A stretch of DNA of 58,871 nt from Alphaproteobacteria bacterium (GCA_018826515.1 JAHKAM010000053.1:1-58871), one strand, 5' to 3'; positions 1 to 8,851 are shown, numbered from the stretch's first letter. The notes: generated by a model not told the origin, from the sequence alone. Program-made: numbers and translations.

Positions 1-723
1 GCGACGCGCAAGCTGCGCCTGCCCGGAAAGCTGTCGGACTGTTCGCGCCAGTCGGCCAACGGCACCGAACTGTTCATCGTCGAGGGCGATTCGGCCGGCG
101 GCTCGGCCAAACAGGCGCGCGACCGCACGACCCAGGCCATCCTGCCCCTGCGCGGCAAGATCCTGAACGTCGCCTCGGCCACGGCCGACAAGCTGCGCGC
201 CAATATCGAACTGTCCGACCTGGCCCTGGCCCTGGGCGTCCAGCCCGGCAGCCGGTTCAACATCGAGGACCTGCGTTACGAGCGGATCGTCATCATGACC
301 GACGCCGACGTGGACGGCGCCCATATCGCGGCCCTGCTGATCACCTTCTTCTACCGCTCGATGCCCGAGACCATCCGGCAGGGCCGGCTGTTCATGGCCC
401 TGCCCCCGCTCTACCGGATCAGCGCCGGTCCCCTGTCGGAATACGCCCGCGACGACGCCCACCGCGACGAGCTTCTGGCCACGGTGTTCAAGGGCAAGAA
501 GGTCGAGATCGGCCGCTTCAAGGGCCTGGGCGAGATGATGGCCTCCCAGCTCAAGGAGACCACCATGGACCCGAAGAAGCGCACCCTGGCGCGGGTCACG
601 GTGCCGGCCTCGGAGGACGAGATCGAGGATCTGGTCGAACGGCTGATGGGCAAGAAGGCGGACGCCCGCTTCCAGTTCATCCAGGAGAACGCCCAGTTCG
701 CGGTGGCCGATCTGGACGTCTAG
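1..723 (+). CDS. parE: DNA topoisomerase IV subunit B, C-terminal part (5' end outside window)
   Basis: The reading frame is open from base 1 and ends at TAG 721-723, giving the last 240 residues. It carries the TOPRIM motif [15 protein letters not shown], the metal-binding DADVDGAHI and the conserved [11 protein letters not shown] and [12 protein letters not shown] blocks. ParE is the ATPase and TOPRIM subunit of topoisomerase IV, which unlinks daughter chromosomes together with ParC. The KQARDR form of the TOPRIM block and the short C-terminus without the GyrB insertion favour ParE over GyrB, though the two are close paralogues and the N-terminus is missing. No frameshift is visible. A perfect 7-bp hairpin without a T-run follows the stop codon. 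Confidence 0.9.
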   Translation, partial: ATRKLRLPGKLSDCSRQSANGTELFIVEGDSAGGSAKQARDRTTQAILPLRGKILNVASATADKLRANIELSDLALALGVQPGSRFNIEDLRYERIVIMTDADVDGAHIAALLITFFYRSMPETIRQGRLFMALPPLYRISAGPLSEYARDDAHRDELLATVFKGKKVEIGRFKGLGEMMASQLKETTMDPKKRTLARVTVPASEDEIEDLVERLMGKKADARFQFIQENAQFAVADLDV

Positions 724-726
724 GCC

Positions 727-743
727 GCAAGGAATATCCTTGC
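727..743 (+). terminator. Short hairpin after parE, possible terminator
   Basis: GCAAGGA and TCCTTGC pair perfectly around a three-base loop, starting 3 bp after the parE stop. There is no downstream T-run, so this is at best a weak or factor-assisted terminator. Confidence 0.3.
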
Positions 744-841
744 CGAAGGGTCACGCGTCGCATCAGCCGCAGGTCACGAACGACCGCCCGGGGCGATCCC
801 CTCGCCATCTTTCACGCGTACCGCCGGGCCTGCGTCGGCCT

Positions 842-2221
842 TCAAGCGCCCGCAGGGTCCCTGGTCATCTCCGGCGGGGCCAGTCCCGCCAATTTCCGCC
901 TCAACTGGTCTCTCAGGAACAGCAGCGCGACCGCTGCGTGGACGAGCGCCGCGCCGGCGGAGGCCCACCACATATGCTCAAGTCTGACCCAGGGCTGTTG
1001 CGTCAACCACAGCGACGTGGCGCCGAACAGGACCAGCCGGACCATGCTGACCAGCAGCGCCGGGCGGGTGTCGCCCAGGGCCTGGAAGGTCCCCGAGGCG
1101 ATGAAGATCAGCCCCGTGGCCACGAAGTTGAGCGAGACGATCCGCAGATAGGTGGACGCGACCTCCGCGACCGCGGAATCCGGTGTGAAGGGAGCGACCA
1201 GCCAGCGGGCCTCCCATTGGCAGATCAGGGTCAGGACCAGCATCAGGCCGCAGCTGATGATGGCGGCGTCGCGGACCGTGCGGCGCACCCGGTCGGGCAG
1301 GCCGGCGCCGAAATTCTGACCCGCCACCGGAGCCACGGCGAAGGACACCGCCATGGCCGGCAGGAAGACCGCCTGCATGACCCGCGAACCGACGCCGAAT
1401 CCCGCCTGGGCCTCGGGACCGAAATCCCGGATCACCGCATAGACGATGCCCGTGGTGAGGAACATCAACAGGAATTCCGCCGCCGAGGGCAGACCGATGC
1501 CGACGATACGGGCGAGGACGGCGCGGTCGGGGGCCGCCAGATGGAGCGGACGCGTCATCAGGGTCTGGACCCGTCCAAACAGCCATACCGTGCCTGCGAA
1601 GCCAACGAGGGCGGCGATGGAGCTGGCCAGCCCGGCCCCGAAGGCGCCGAGCGGGAGACCGGTTCCCCAGCCCGCGATCAGGACCGGCGCCAGCGCCGCG
1701 TTCAGCAGCACGGTTCCGGTCTGGATCAGCATGGTCGGCCGCACGACCCCGGCCGCCCGAAGCGCGGCGCCCATGGCGCCGGTCGGGAACATCAAGGCGA
1801 GGGCCGGCAGGAAGCCATGCAGATAGGCCGCGCCGTGCTGCGCCGTCTCGGAATCGGCGGCCACGGCGCCGATAGCCAGACCGCCGAAGCCATAGCCCGC
1901 CAGCAGGGTCAGGGCGGCCAGTCCGACCGACATCAGCAGGGACTGGCGGTAGACGGCGTCGACCTGGTCCAGCGCCTTCGCGCCGATGGCCCGGGCGATG
2001 AGGGACAGCGACCCCACCCCGACCATCTGGGACGCTGCCATGACGAGGAAGAAGACCACGCCCGCCAGACCCACACCGGCCAGGGCGCTCGGCCCCACCC
2101 CGGCGACGAAATAGAGGTCGATCAGGAAATAGAGCGTCTGGAACAGCAGGCCGAGACCGATGAACGCTGCCATCCCGACCAGCCTGCGGCTGACCGATCC
2201 CTGGGTCAGGTCGTGTTGCAT
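842..2221 (-). CDS. MATE family efflux transporter
   Basis: The 459-residue product is hydrophobic throughout, with about twelve predicted membrane helices, the usual size and shape of a multidrug and toxin extrusion pump that exports cationic drugs against a Na+ or H+ gradient across the inner membrane. The N-terminal stretch, TQGSVSRRLVGMAAF followed by a helix ending DLYFVAGVGPSALAGVG, is typical of the DinF/NorM-like branch, and an equivalent half follows from about residue 230. The ATG at 2221 has only a weak purine-rich ribosome site. Upstream lie a plausible sigma-70 type promoter and two TTACCCGGGTAA-like palindromes, so the pump is probably repressor-controlled. The repressor is not next to it. 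The substrate cannot be read from sequence. Confidence 0.88.
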   Translation of the reverse strand: MQHDLTQGSVSRRLVGMAAFIGLGLLFQTLYFLIDLYFVAGVGPSALAGVGLAGVVFFLVMAASQMVGVGSLSLIARAIGAKALDQVDAVYRQSLLMSVGLAALTLLAGYGFGGLAIGAVAADSETAQHGAAYLHGFLPALALMFPTGAMGAALRAAGVVRPTMLIQTGTVLLNAALAPVLIAGWGTGLPLGAFGAGLASSIAALVGFAGTVWLFGRVQTLMTRPLHLAAPDRAVLARIVGIGLPSAAEFLLMFLTTGIVYAVIRDFGPEAQAGFGVGSRVMQAVFLPAMAVSFAVAPVAGQNFGAGLPDRVRRTVRDAAIISCGLMLVLTLICQWEARWLVAPFTPDSAVAEVASTYLRIVSLNFVATGLIFIASGTFQALGDTRPALLVSMVRLVLFGATSLWLTQQPWVRLEHMWWASAGAALVHAAVALLFLRDQLRRKLAGLAPPEMTRDPAGA

Positions 2222-2262
2222 CTTCGGTCTCGGGGCCTGACGCGGAGGTGCGTCGCCCGATG

Positions 2263-2291
2263 GATTTACCCGGGTGATATCCGCGCGTCAA
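2263..2291 (-). promoter_or_regulatory. Predicted promoter of the MATE pump gene
   Basis: On the minus strand a TTGACG -35 box (2291-2286) is separated by exactly 17 bases from TAAATC (2268-2263), a weak -10. The box pair lies 42 to 70 bases before the ATG at 2221. The palindrome at 2266-2277 overlaps the -10 end and the one at 2294-2305 abuts the -35, which is the geometry of a repressible promoter. Confidence 0.5.
2266..2277. promoter_or_regulatory. Operator-like palindrome, promoter-proximal copy
   Basis: TTACCCGGGTGA is an 11-of-12 match to the perfect palindrome TTACCCGGGTAA found 28 bp away. It overlaps the predicted -10 region of the MATE promoter. It looks like a dimer-binding site for a TetR- or MarR-type repressor; the protein is unknown. 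Confidence 0.5.
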
Positions 2292-2293
2292 TA

Positions 2294-2305
2294 TTACCCG
2301 GGTAA
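2294..2305. promoter_or_regulatory. Operator-like perfect palindrome TTACCCGGGTAA
   Basis: A perfect 12-bp palindrome, extended on both sides by A/T bases. Its centre is 28 bp from the centre of the imperfect copy at 2266-2277. It sits immediately upstream of the predicted -35 box of the MATE gene and just after the 3' end of the histidine phosphatase gene. Confidence 0.5.
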
Positions 2306-2331
2306 ATAATGCGACACCGGGCCGCACCCGG

Positions 2332-2850
2332 TCAGGGACAGGTCGTCGGCGTTCCGTAACGGCTGACCATTCCGTGGGCGGCGTCGCCCATCAGGTGAAC
2401 CACCGTCATCCGGTCGTACTCGCATTCCGGCATGTCCGCCGCCTCGGCATAGCCGAGCGCCCGGGCGATGGCGGGAATGGTGTTGCTGTGACCGACGATC
2501 AGCACCGTGGCGCCCGCCGACAGGGCGCGGACGCGGGCGACCGTGGCCGCGACGTGCGCCGCGCCGCCGCCTTCCAGCGACACCGCTTCCATGGGCGCGG
2601 AATGGTATTCGGCGGTCGGGCCGGCGGTCAGCCGGGTGCGTTGCAGGGGGCTGGTCAGGACAAGCACGGGATGGGCGTCCCCCAGGGCCGCCGAGAGCGC
2701 CGCCGCGCGCGCCGACCCGGCCTCTGACAGCACCGGATCGGCGCTGGCGTCCGCTTTTTCGGCATGGCGGACCAGATAGACGGTCTGGGCCAGGGCGGAG
2801 CCGGCGGTCAGCAGCGACACGGCGGCGGCGAGCAGAAGGCGTATCATCAT
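2332..2850 (-). CDS. Periplasmic histidine phosphatase (phosphoglycerate mutase-like)
   Basis: The product is 172 residues from the ATG at 2850, which follows a GGAAGAGAG ribosome site; a longer frame to 2961 has an arginine-rich non-signal N-terminus and overlaps the upstream gene. A signal peptide (MMIRLLLAAAVSLLTAGSA, cleaved before QTV) is followed by the RHG motif LVRHAEKAD, whose first His is the phospho-acceptor, and by VGHSNT, the second catalytic His. Such proteins remove phosphate from small molecules or phosphoproteins; the substrate here is unknown. It lies 52 bp downstream of the glycosyltransferase gene on the same strand. Confidence 0.82.
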   Translation of the reverse strand: MMIRLLLAAAVSLLTAGSALAQTVYLVRHAEKADASADPVLSEAGSARAAALSAALGDAHPVLVLTSPLQRTRLTAGPTAEYHSAPMEAVSLEGGGAAHVAATVARVRALSAGATVLIVGHSNTIPAIARALGYAEAADMPECEYDRMTVVHLMGDAAHGMVSRYGTPTTCP

Positions 2851-2902
2851 CTCTCTTCCCGTTCGGACCCAGACTGGCGGGCGTCGCGGCGGCTGTCGAG
2901 CC

Positions 2903-4252
2903 TCAGTTCGTGTCCGATCCGCGCGGCCGGGCGAAGGCCGCCTCGCCACTGACCTCGGCATAGACCGAGCTCAGGTCCTCGAACACGCGGTTCCAGGCGA
3001 AGCGCTCTACGGTGCGGGCGCGGGCGGCGACGCCGAGGGCCTCGATATCGCGGGCGAACAGGGCCTCGACGGCGGCGGCGTAGTGGCGCGGGTCGGCGCT
3101 CTTCGCCAGCTGGCCGACGGTGTCGTCGACCGTCTCCATCACGCCGCCGGCGTTGACCCCGACGACCGGGCGGCCGCAGGCCATGGCCTCCAGCACGATC
3201 AAGCCGAACGGCTCCTTGTCATTGGCGTGGACGAAGGCGTCGCAGCTGGCGATGATCCGGGCCACGGCCTTGGGATTGGCCTCATACGGCAGGGAGATGA
3301 CCCGCTCTTCGGCCGGCATCCCCGCGCCGGCGCCGACCAGAACCAGGTGGTAGGGGTCGCCAAGCGCCTGGACGGCCTGGATCAGGACGTCGATGTTCTT
3401 CTCGCGGGCCGGCCGGCCCGCGAAGCACAACAGCCGCGCCGAAGCCGGCAGGCCCAGTTTTTTGAGCAGCCAGTCGCGGTCGCCGCGGTCCGGGCGGAAG
3501 GTATCGATCTCGACCCCGAGCGGACGGATGACGATATCGGTCACTCCGGCCTCCTCCAGCCGGCGGGCGATGTACCGGCTGGGCGAGACGACGCGGTCGA
3601 ACTGGCCGAACAGCCGGGCCCAGCGCTTTTCGACCGGCTTCTTCGCCCATTCGCCGAAATGCAGGGCGGCGAGGCCGGCCGGGTCGGAATGGCAGAAGCC
3701 GACGACGGGACAGCCGGCGCGCTGACCGGCGGCGAGCGCCCCCTGCCCCGGCGTATAGGGATCGCCCGCTTCGATGATCGCGGGGTTCAGCGAGGCGACC
3801 CAGGCCGCCCAGCGGCTGACCGAGGTGGGCCAGCGGTAGCCGTCGCCGAACGGCAGTTTGGTGGCGTGAAGCTGCACGATCCCGTCGGCGTCCGCCTTGT
3901 GGTGCGCGCCCGGGACCACGAGCGAATGGGCGACGTCGGGCCGCTCGGCCTCAAGCCAGGCCTTCTTGGACAGCAGATAGCGCTTCACCCCGCCGGATCG
4001 CGGCGCATACAGCATCGTGGTGTCGACCAGACGGGGTCGGCTGTCCTCGCCGGCGGCCTTGGTGGCGGCGAGGGTCTCGGAGACCTCCTCGTCCCAGCCC
4101 GGAAACAGGCGCAGTTCGCCTTCCTGGACCTCCAGCCCGGCCAGCGTCATGAGCTCGCGTTCCGCCGCGCTGATGCGGGACGGACCGCCGCGCCGCACCC
4201 GCCTCTGAATACGGCGGGCCTTGCGGACCCTGGACATGTGAGACTTCACCAT
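2903..4252 (-). CDS. Glycosyltransferase family 4-like (GT-B fold)
   Basis: A 449-residue cytoplasmic protein with a basic N-terminus, an acceptor-side half, and a C-terminal nucleotide-sugar binding half. The donor site shows FAGRPAREKNID, then EPFGLIVLEAMACGRPVV with the E-x7-E motif and GGVMETV. Retaining GT4 enzymes move a sugar from a nucleotide donor to a lipid, protein or sugar acceptor; this one cannot be assigned to a pathway. The ATG at 4252 was chosen because a longer frame would run into the repressor gene upstream; ATG 4237 is an alternative. It follows the SPFH and Arc-type genes by 31 bp and may be cotranscribed with them. Confidence 0.82.
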   Translation of the reverse strand: MVKSHMSRVRKARRIQRRVRRGGPSRISAAERELMTLAGLEVQEGELRLFPGWDEEVSETLAATKAAGEDSRPRLVDTTMLYAPRSGGVKRYLLSKKAWLEAERPDVAHSLVVPGAHHKADADGIVQLHATKLPFGDGYRWPTSVSRWAAWVASLNPAIIEAGDPYTPGQGALAAGQRAGCPVVGFCHSDPAGLAALHFGEWAKKPVEKRWARLFGQFDRVVSPSRYIARRLEEAGVTDIVIRPLGVEIDTFRPDRGDRDWLLKKLGLPASARLLCFAGRPAREKNIDVLIQAVQALGDPYHLVLVGAGAGMPAEERVISLPYEANPKAVARIIASCDAFVHANDKEPFGLIVLEAMACGRPVVGVNAGGVMETVDDTVGQLAKSADPRHYAAAVEALFARDIEALGVAARARTVERFAWNRVFEDLSSVYAEVSGEAAFARPRGSDTN

Positions 4253-4283
4253 GCGCGGCCCGTAACGCCGACGAAGGCGAAGC

Positions 4284-4466
4284 TCAAGCGCCGTCCGTCG
4301 GCGGATCGTCTTCCGCGATCGAAATCCCCCGCCGGGCAAGGGCTTCGCGCAGCAGACATTCGACCTGGGCGTTGACCGAGCGCAGCTCGGCGGCGGCCAG
4401 ACGCTCGACCGCCGCCATCGTTCCGGAGGAGGCCCGCATCAGAAAGGGTTTTCTGGTTCGGGCCAT
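4284..4466 (-). CDS. Arc-type ribbon-helix-helix DNA-binding protein
   Basis: A complete 60-residue protein. The segment [18 protein letters not shown] followed by [19 protein letters not shown] matches the beta-strand, helix, helix pattern of Arc-family repressors, in which the strand enters the major groove of DNA as part of a dimer. Its ATG (4466) is one base after the TGA of the SPFH gene, so translation is almost certainly coupled. No toxin gene lies beside it, so an antitoxin role is unlikely. Three direct repeats spaced 11 bp upstream of the SPFH gene are a natural candidate for its operator, since Arc half-sites are arrayed at about that spacing; this is inference. Confidence 0.8.
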   Translation of the reverse strand: MARTRKPFLMRASSGTMAAVERLAAAELRSVNAQVECLLREALARRGISIAEDDPPTDGA

Positions 4467-4467
4467 A

Positions 4468-5358
4468 TCAGCCGTACAGGGTGCCCGTATTGACCACGGG
4501 CTGCGCCTCGCGGTCGGCGCACAGCACCACCAGCAGATTCGAGACCATCGCCGCCTTGCGATCCTCGTCCAGCTCGACGACGCCGCGCTCGTTGAGGTCG
4601 GCCAGGGCGCTCTCCACCATGCCGACGGCGCCCTTGACGATCAGGCGGCGGGCGGAGAGCACCGCCTCGGCCTGCTGGCGCTTCAGCATGGCTCCGGCGA
4701 TCTCGGGCGCATAGGCGAGGTGCGCCAGACGGGCCTCGTCAATGGCGACGCCCGCGACCTTGACCCGGCCCACCAGTTCCTCACGCAGCCGCCCGGCCAC
4801 ATCCTCGGCGTCCGCGCGCAGCGTAAGCTCTGGCACATCCGCCTCATCGCCCTGGTCATAGGCATAGTGGGAGGCGATATCGCGCAGGGCCGTGTCCACC
4901 TGGATGTTCACGAACGCCTGATAGTCATCGACATCGAACAGGGCCTGGGCCGAATCCTGGACGCGCCAGACCACATTGGCGGCGATCTCGATCGGGCTGC
5001 CGCGCCGGTCGTTCACCTTCAGCTTGTCGCTGGTCAGGTTGCGAACGCGCAGCGAAATCTTCTTGCGGCTGTACCAGGGCAGGACCCAGCGCAGCCCGGT
5101 CTTGCGATCGGTGCCGCGATAGGCGCCGAAGAGCATGATCGCCATCCCCTCGTTCGGCTGCAGCGAATAGAGGCCGCAGACGAGCAGCAGACCGATGCTG
5201 CCGGCGACCACGCCCAGGACGATCCGCATGGCGCTCTCAGGGTCCTGGGCGACGATGACGGGCCCTCCGACAAGCAGCAGAAGTCCGAGCAGAAGCATCA
5301 GAATGCCGTTGGCCGTGCTGGCGGGTCGCTCTGTTGATCTGGAATGTTCGTTGGTCAT
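4468..5358 (-). CDS. SPFH/band 7 domain membrane protein
   Basis: A 296-residue protein with two hydrophobic segments (about residues 18-37 and 46-66) followed by an SPFH/stomatin-like domain: [19 protein letters not shown], then the [13 protein letters not shown] core, [18 protein letters not shown], and a helical tail with [16 protein letters not shown]. Family members form membrane-bound oligomeric scaffolds in lipid microdomains and often regulate proteases. The start at 5358 was preferred to 5394 because GGGGAGCG stands at ideal distance before it. The gene is translationally coupled to an Arc-type regulator and preceded by phased direct repeats that overlap its likely promoter. The partner or cargo is unknown. 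Confidence 0.85.
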   Translation of the reverse strand: MTNEHSRSTERPASTANGILMLLLGLLLLVGGPVIVAQDPESAMRIVLGVVAGSIGLLLVCGLYSLQPNEGMAIMLFGAYRGTDRKTGLRWVLPWYSRKKISLRVRNLTSDKLKVNDRRGSPIEIAANVVWRVQDSAQALFDVDDYQAFVNIQVDTALRDIASHYAYDQGDEADVPELTLRADAEDVAGRLREELVGRVKVAGVAIDEARLAHLAYAPEIAGAMLKRQQAEAVLSARRLIVKGAVGMVESALADLNERGVVELDEDRKAAMVSNLLVVLCADREAQPVVNTGTLYG

Positions 5359-5373
5359 CGGTCGCTCCCCGTG

Positions 5374-5402
5374 TTGATATGTTTTTGATATCACTTTGAT
5401 TG
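5374..5402. promoter_or_regulatory. Three 11-bp-phased direct repeats (TTGATAT) upstream of the SPFH-Arc operon
   Basis: TTGATAT at 5374 and 5385, and TTGATTG at 5396, recur with an exact 11-bp period, on one face of the helix. On the minus strand they cover the candidate -10 element (TATCAA, 5390-5385, 18 bases from a TTGCCA -35 at 5414-5409). They are the obvious candidate binding array for the Arc-type protein encoded in the same operon. Confidence 0.5.
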
Positions 5403-5463
5403 CGATACTGGCAATAGCGCCGCTGGCGGAACACGCCCCGTCCGCGCGTTCGGCCTTGCATTC

Positions 5464-5488
5464 GCCTCAAATTCGAGAAACTTGAGGC
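5464..5488. repeat. Inverted repeat upstream of the autotransporter gene
   Basis: GCCTCAA (5464-5470) and TTGAGGC (5482-5488) pair perfectly around an 11-base spacer, 70 bp before the autotransporter start. It could be an operator or a leader hairpin; nothing further can be said. Confidence 0.35.
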
Positions 5489-5558
5489 AGGTCGCGATGG
5501 TCCCTGTTAGAGGATCGCCGACCGCTCTGCGCGTCTCGTCCACAGGGGTTTCTTCCGA

Positions 5559-8500
5559 ATGCGTATTCTACTCGCGACCGCGGTTGCGATCGCTCCCCTG
5601 CTGGCAGCCACCGGCGCCATGGCCGAGATCGTGATCACGACCGTGCGGACGACGCCGATCACGACGTCGAACGCCAACGATGCGGGCACCGCGGACGATA
5701 TCCGGATCTCGGGCAGCGGCGCCATTACAGTGACGTCGGGGACGGCGGTCACGGTGGACTCCGACCACGATTTCACCACGGAAGGCCAGACCTCGATCAC
5801 CATGTCGCCGGCGGCCGACGGGGCCACGGCGGTGCTGGTCAACGCCGGCGTCACCTCCAATGTCACGATCGGCTCCACGATCGCGATCATCGACACCATC
5901 GACGCCTATCCCGACAGCGACAACGACGGCGATATCGACGGGCCTTGGGCGACCGGTTCGGGTCGTTACGGCATCCGCTACGCCGCGGGCGCGCCGGTCA
6001 CGGGCAATCTGACCGTCAGCAGCCTCGGTTCGATCGGCGTCGACGGCAACAACTCCTACGCCATCTCGATCGAATCCGGCCTGATCGGCAGCCTCCAGTC
6101 GCAGGGCAGCATCCGGGTCTTCGGCGACAACTCGGTCGCCGTCCGCACCGCCGGCGCCGTCACGGGCGACATCACATTGCTGGGTTCCGTGACCGCGCGC
6201 GGCATGAACACCTCGGCGATCTCGATCGGCGGCGACGTCGGCGGGCGACTGACCCTGCAGGGCGATATCAGCGCCACCGGCTACCGCTACACCAACCGGG
6301 GCAACGCCGCCTTCGAGGCGGGCCTCGAAGCCGAAGACAAGCTGCAGGGCGGACCGGCCGTGATCATCGCGGGCAATGTCGCCGGCGGCGTCATCGTCGA
6401 TCGCGCCCCCACGGACGCAGACCCGGCCAATACGGATGAGGACGGGGACGGGATCAACGACGGGACCGAGGGCGCGGGCTCGATCAACAGCTATGGCGGG
6501 GCCCCCGCGATCATCGTGGGTTCGGCGGTCCAGTCGGTCACCCTGGGCGTGGTCGGAACGGGCGACAACGCCTACGGCTTCATCAATCGCGGCACCGTCA
6601 CCGGCCAGGGCGTCTATGACGGCATCAGCGCCAGCGCGGTCGTGTTCGGCGGCAACCCCGGCCAGTCGGTGATCATCGACGGCGGCGTGCGCAATGAAGG
6701 CACGGCCGCGGCCCTGGCGAGTCAGGCTGACGCCACCACCTACCGCTTCGGCGAGGGCGCCTCGACGTCGCAGTTCTACAACTCGGGCGCCATATCCGCG
6801 GGCGTCGCCAGCGAGATCGCGGCGAACGCCACGGCGATCCAGATCGATGCGGGGGCGTCGCTCACCAGCCTCAACAACAACGGATCGATCCTGGCTTCGG
6901 CCGGCGGCGGCGCGGCCAACGTCACGGCCATCAATGATCTCAGCGGCACGCTGACCTCCATCACCAACACCCGGTCTCTCCAGGCCACCCTGAGCCCGAA
7001 CGACGCTGGCGATCCGATCACGGGGAGCACGACAGCGATCAACGTCAGCGCCAACACCACCGGCGTCACCGTGCTGCAGACCGGCATCGCGGCGACGCCG
7101 ACCGCGCTCGACCCTGACACCGACGGCGACGGCGTGCCGGACAGCATCGAGCCGATCCTGGTGGGCGATATCCTGCTGGGCTCCGGGGCCGACCTGGTCG
7201 ACATCCGCAATGGCGTTGTCTTCGGCGACATCGACTTCGGCGCGGGGGCGGACACCCTGTCCATCACCGGCGGCGGCATCGTCCGCAGCGCCCTGTCCGA
7301 CATCGGCGGCGACCTGACCATCGACGTCGCCAATGGCGTGCTCGACGCACGCCACACGGCGCTTCTGGACGTGACGACCCTCAATGTGGGCGCCGACGGC
7401 GATCTGATCATCACCGTCGATCCCGCCAACAGCACCTCCGGCGGCTTCAACGTCGCCGGAACCGCAACCTTCGCCGACGGCGCCGGCCTCGGCGTTCGCT
7501 TCACCTCGCTGCTGGCCGCTCCCGATCGATTCACGCTGATCGACGCCGGGACGCTGAATTTCGGCGCCATCGACCTCGATTCGATCGAGGCGAACTCGCC
7601 CTATCTCTACATGGTCGAGGCCGGCGCCGATGTGCCCGCCGGTCAGGTCTTCGTCGATGTTCGACGCCGCACCGCCGAAGAGGCCGACTTCATCCCGGTC
7701 GAGGCGGCGCTGTACGACTCCTTCTATTCGGTCCTCGGCGGCGCCGGCGCGGAAGACGTCCGCAACGCCTTCCTGGCCCAGACCGGGCGCGAGGACTTCA
7801 TCAACCTGTATGAGCAGCTGTTGCCCGACCATGCCGGCGGGCCGCTGCTGTCGCTGTCCTCGGGCGTCGACGCCGTGACGCGGGCGCTGACCGGTCGCAA
7901 CGCCTCTGCGGCGCCGGGCGAGACCAGCGCCTGGGTGCAGGAGATCAATTTCTACGCCGACAAGGACAAGACCGACACCTACGGCTTCCGTTCGGAAGGC
8001 TTCGGCGTCGCCGGCGGGGTCGAGCGCGGCTCCGGCCTCGGCGCGGTGGGCGTGTCGCTGGCCTTCACCTCGTCCGACCTCGAGGACCCCGAGTCCGAGG
8101 CCGAGGAGGTGCTGTCCGCCAACCTGCTGGAGCTGGGCCTCTACTGGCGCGCCCAAGGCCAGTACTGGACCACCTGGGCGCGGGCCGCGGCCGGCTATGC
8201 GACCTTCAACTCCGAGCGTCGCTTCGTCGGCGCGGGTTTGAACCTGTCCAACGAATCCGACTGGAGCGGCTTCACCCTGGCCGCGGCCGGCGGGGCCTCC
8301 TATGAGCGCAACTACGGCCGCTTCAGCATCCGTCCCGAGGTCTATGCCGAATTCTTCTCCCTGAGCGAGGAAGGCCACGTCGAGACCGGCGGCGGCGACG
8401 GCTTCGACCTCGAGATCGACGATCGCGACGGCCATCTGTTCAGCGCCACCGCGGCGGTGAATTTCGGCATGTCGATGGGCGAGGACAGCTGGCTGCGCCC

Positions 8501-8744
8501 CGAGCTCCGGGTCGGCTGGCGCCAGAACATCTCCGTCGATCCCGGCGAGACCATCGCGCGCTTCCGCTCCGGCGGCCCCGACTTCGCCCTCAACGGCGGC
8601 TCGATCGAGGGCGGCGGACCGGTCGTCGGCTTCCGGCTCAACATCGGCAACGAACTGGGCATGCTGTCGATCAACGCCGATGCTGAAATGATCGAGGACT
8701 ACATCCGCTATATGCTGTTCCTGCGGGCCAGCTTCCGCTTCTAG
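5559..8744 (+). CDS. Autotransporter (type V secreted) with calcium-type repeats
   Basis: The 1061-residue product has a Sec signal peptide (MRILLATAVAIAPLLAATGAMA), a long Gly/Ser/Asn/Asp-rich passenger of beta-helix character, and a C-terminal translocator of about 280 residues ending ASFRF, the aromatic terminus recognised by the BAM machinery. Three Asp-rich segments in the passenger (DSDNDGDIDG near 119, NTDEDGDGINDG near 290, DPDTDGDGVPD near 518) look like thrombospondin type 3 or dockerin-like calcium loops. The barrel domain begins about residue 785 (SAWVQEINFYADKD). A purine-rich AGGGG precedes the ATG by 11 bases. Function of the passenger is unknown; adhesion or a surface role is only a family expectation. 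tamA and tamB lie 19 kb downstream. Confidence 0.88.
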   Translation: MRILLATAVAIAPLLAATGAMAEIVITTVRTTPITTSNANDAGTADDIRISGSGAITVTSGTAVTVDSDHDFTTEGQTSITMSPAADGATAVLVNAGVTSNVTIGSTIAIIDTIDAYPDSDNDGDIDGPWATGSGRYGIRYAAGAPVTGNLTVSSLGSIGVDGNNSYAISIESGLIGSLQSQGSIRVFGDNSVAVRTAGAVTGDITLLGSVTARGMNTSAISIGGDVGGRLTLQGDISATGYRYTNRGNAAFEAGLEAEDKLQGGPAVIIAGNVAGGVIVDRAPTDADPANTDEDGDGINDGTEGAGSINSYGGAPAIIVGSAVQSVTLGVVGTGDNAYGFINRGTVTGQGVYDGISASAVVFGGNPGQSVIIDGGVRNEGTAAALASQADATTYRFGEGASTSQFYNSGAISAGVASEIAANATAIQIDAGASLTSLNNNGSILASAGGGAANVTAINDLSGTLTSITNTRSLQATLSPNDAGDPITGSTTAINVSANTTGVTVLQTGIAATPTALDPDTDGDGVPDSIEPILVGDILLGSGADLVDIRNGVVFGDIDFGAGADTLSITGGGIVRSALSDIGGDLTIDVANGVLDARHTALLDVTTLNVGADGDLIITVDPANSTSGGFNVAGTATFADGAGLGVRFTSLLAAPDRFTLIDAGTLNFGAIDLDSIEANSPYLYMVEAGADVPAGQVFVDVRRRTAEEADFIPVEAALYDSFYSVLGGAGAEDVRNAFLAQTGREDFINLYEQLLPDHAGGPLLSLSSGVDAVTRALTGRNASAAPGETSAWVQEINFYADKDKTDTYGFRSEGFGVAGGVERGSGLGAVGVSLAFTSSDLEDPESEAEEVLSANLLELGLYWRAQGQYWTTWARAAAGYATFNSERRFVGAGLNLSNESDWSGFTLAAAGGASYERNYGRFSIRPEVYAEFFSLSEEGHVETGGGDGFDLEIDDRDGHLFSATAAVNFGMSMGEDSWLRPELRVGWRQNISVDPGETIARFRSGGPDFALNGGSIEGGGPVVGFRLNIGNELGMLSINADAEMIEDYIRYMLFLRASFRF

Positions 8745-8774
8745 GGACGGACAGGCCGAAGGTTTCAGTCGGAC

Positions 8775-8851
8775 GGGCGGCTAGCTCAGCTGGTCAGAGC
8801 ACCTCGTTTACACCGAGGGGGTCGGGGGTTCGAACCCCTCGCCGCCCACCA
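8775..8851 (+). tRNA. tRNA-Val (anticodon UAC)
   Basis: A 77-base cloverleaf: acceptor GGGCGGC pairs with GCCGCCC, D-arm GCTC/GAGC, anticodon stem CCTCG/CGAGG around loop TTTACAC (anticodon TAC), and T-loop TTCGAAC. The CCA end is encoded. It reads GUA and, by wobble, other valine codons. It stands between the autotransporter and a small lipoprotein gene. Confidence 0.97.

Noticed and set aside
740..2305. 521-residue plus-strand frame opposite the MATE gene
   Set aside because: It is Gln/Arg/Gly-rich, matches no family, and is the GC-driven mirror of the real membrane protein frame.
4284..4466. Toxin-antitoxin module around the Arc-type protein
   Set aside because: Neither neighbour is a toxin; one is an SPFH membrane protein and the other a glycosyltransferase.
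5568..8435. 955-residue minus-strand frame inside the autotransporter
   Set aside because: Compositionally biased antisense shadow; the plus-strand frame has a signal peptide, barrel and terminal Phe.
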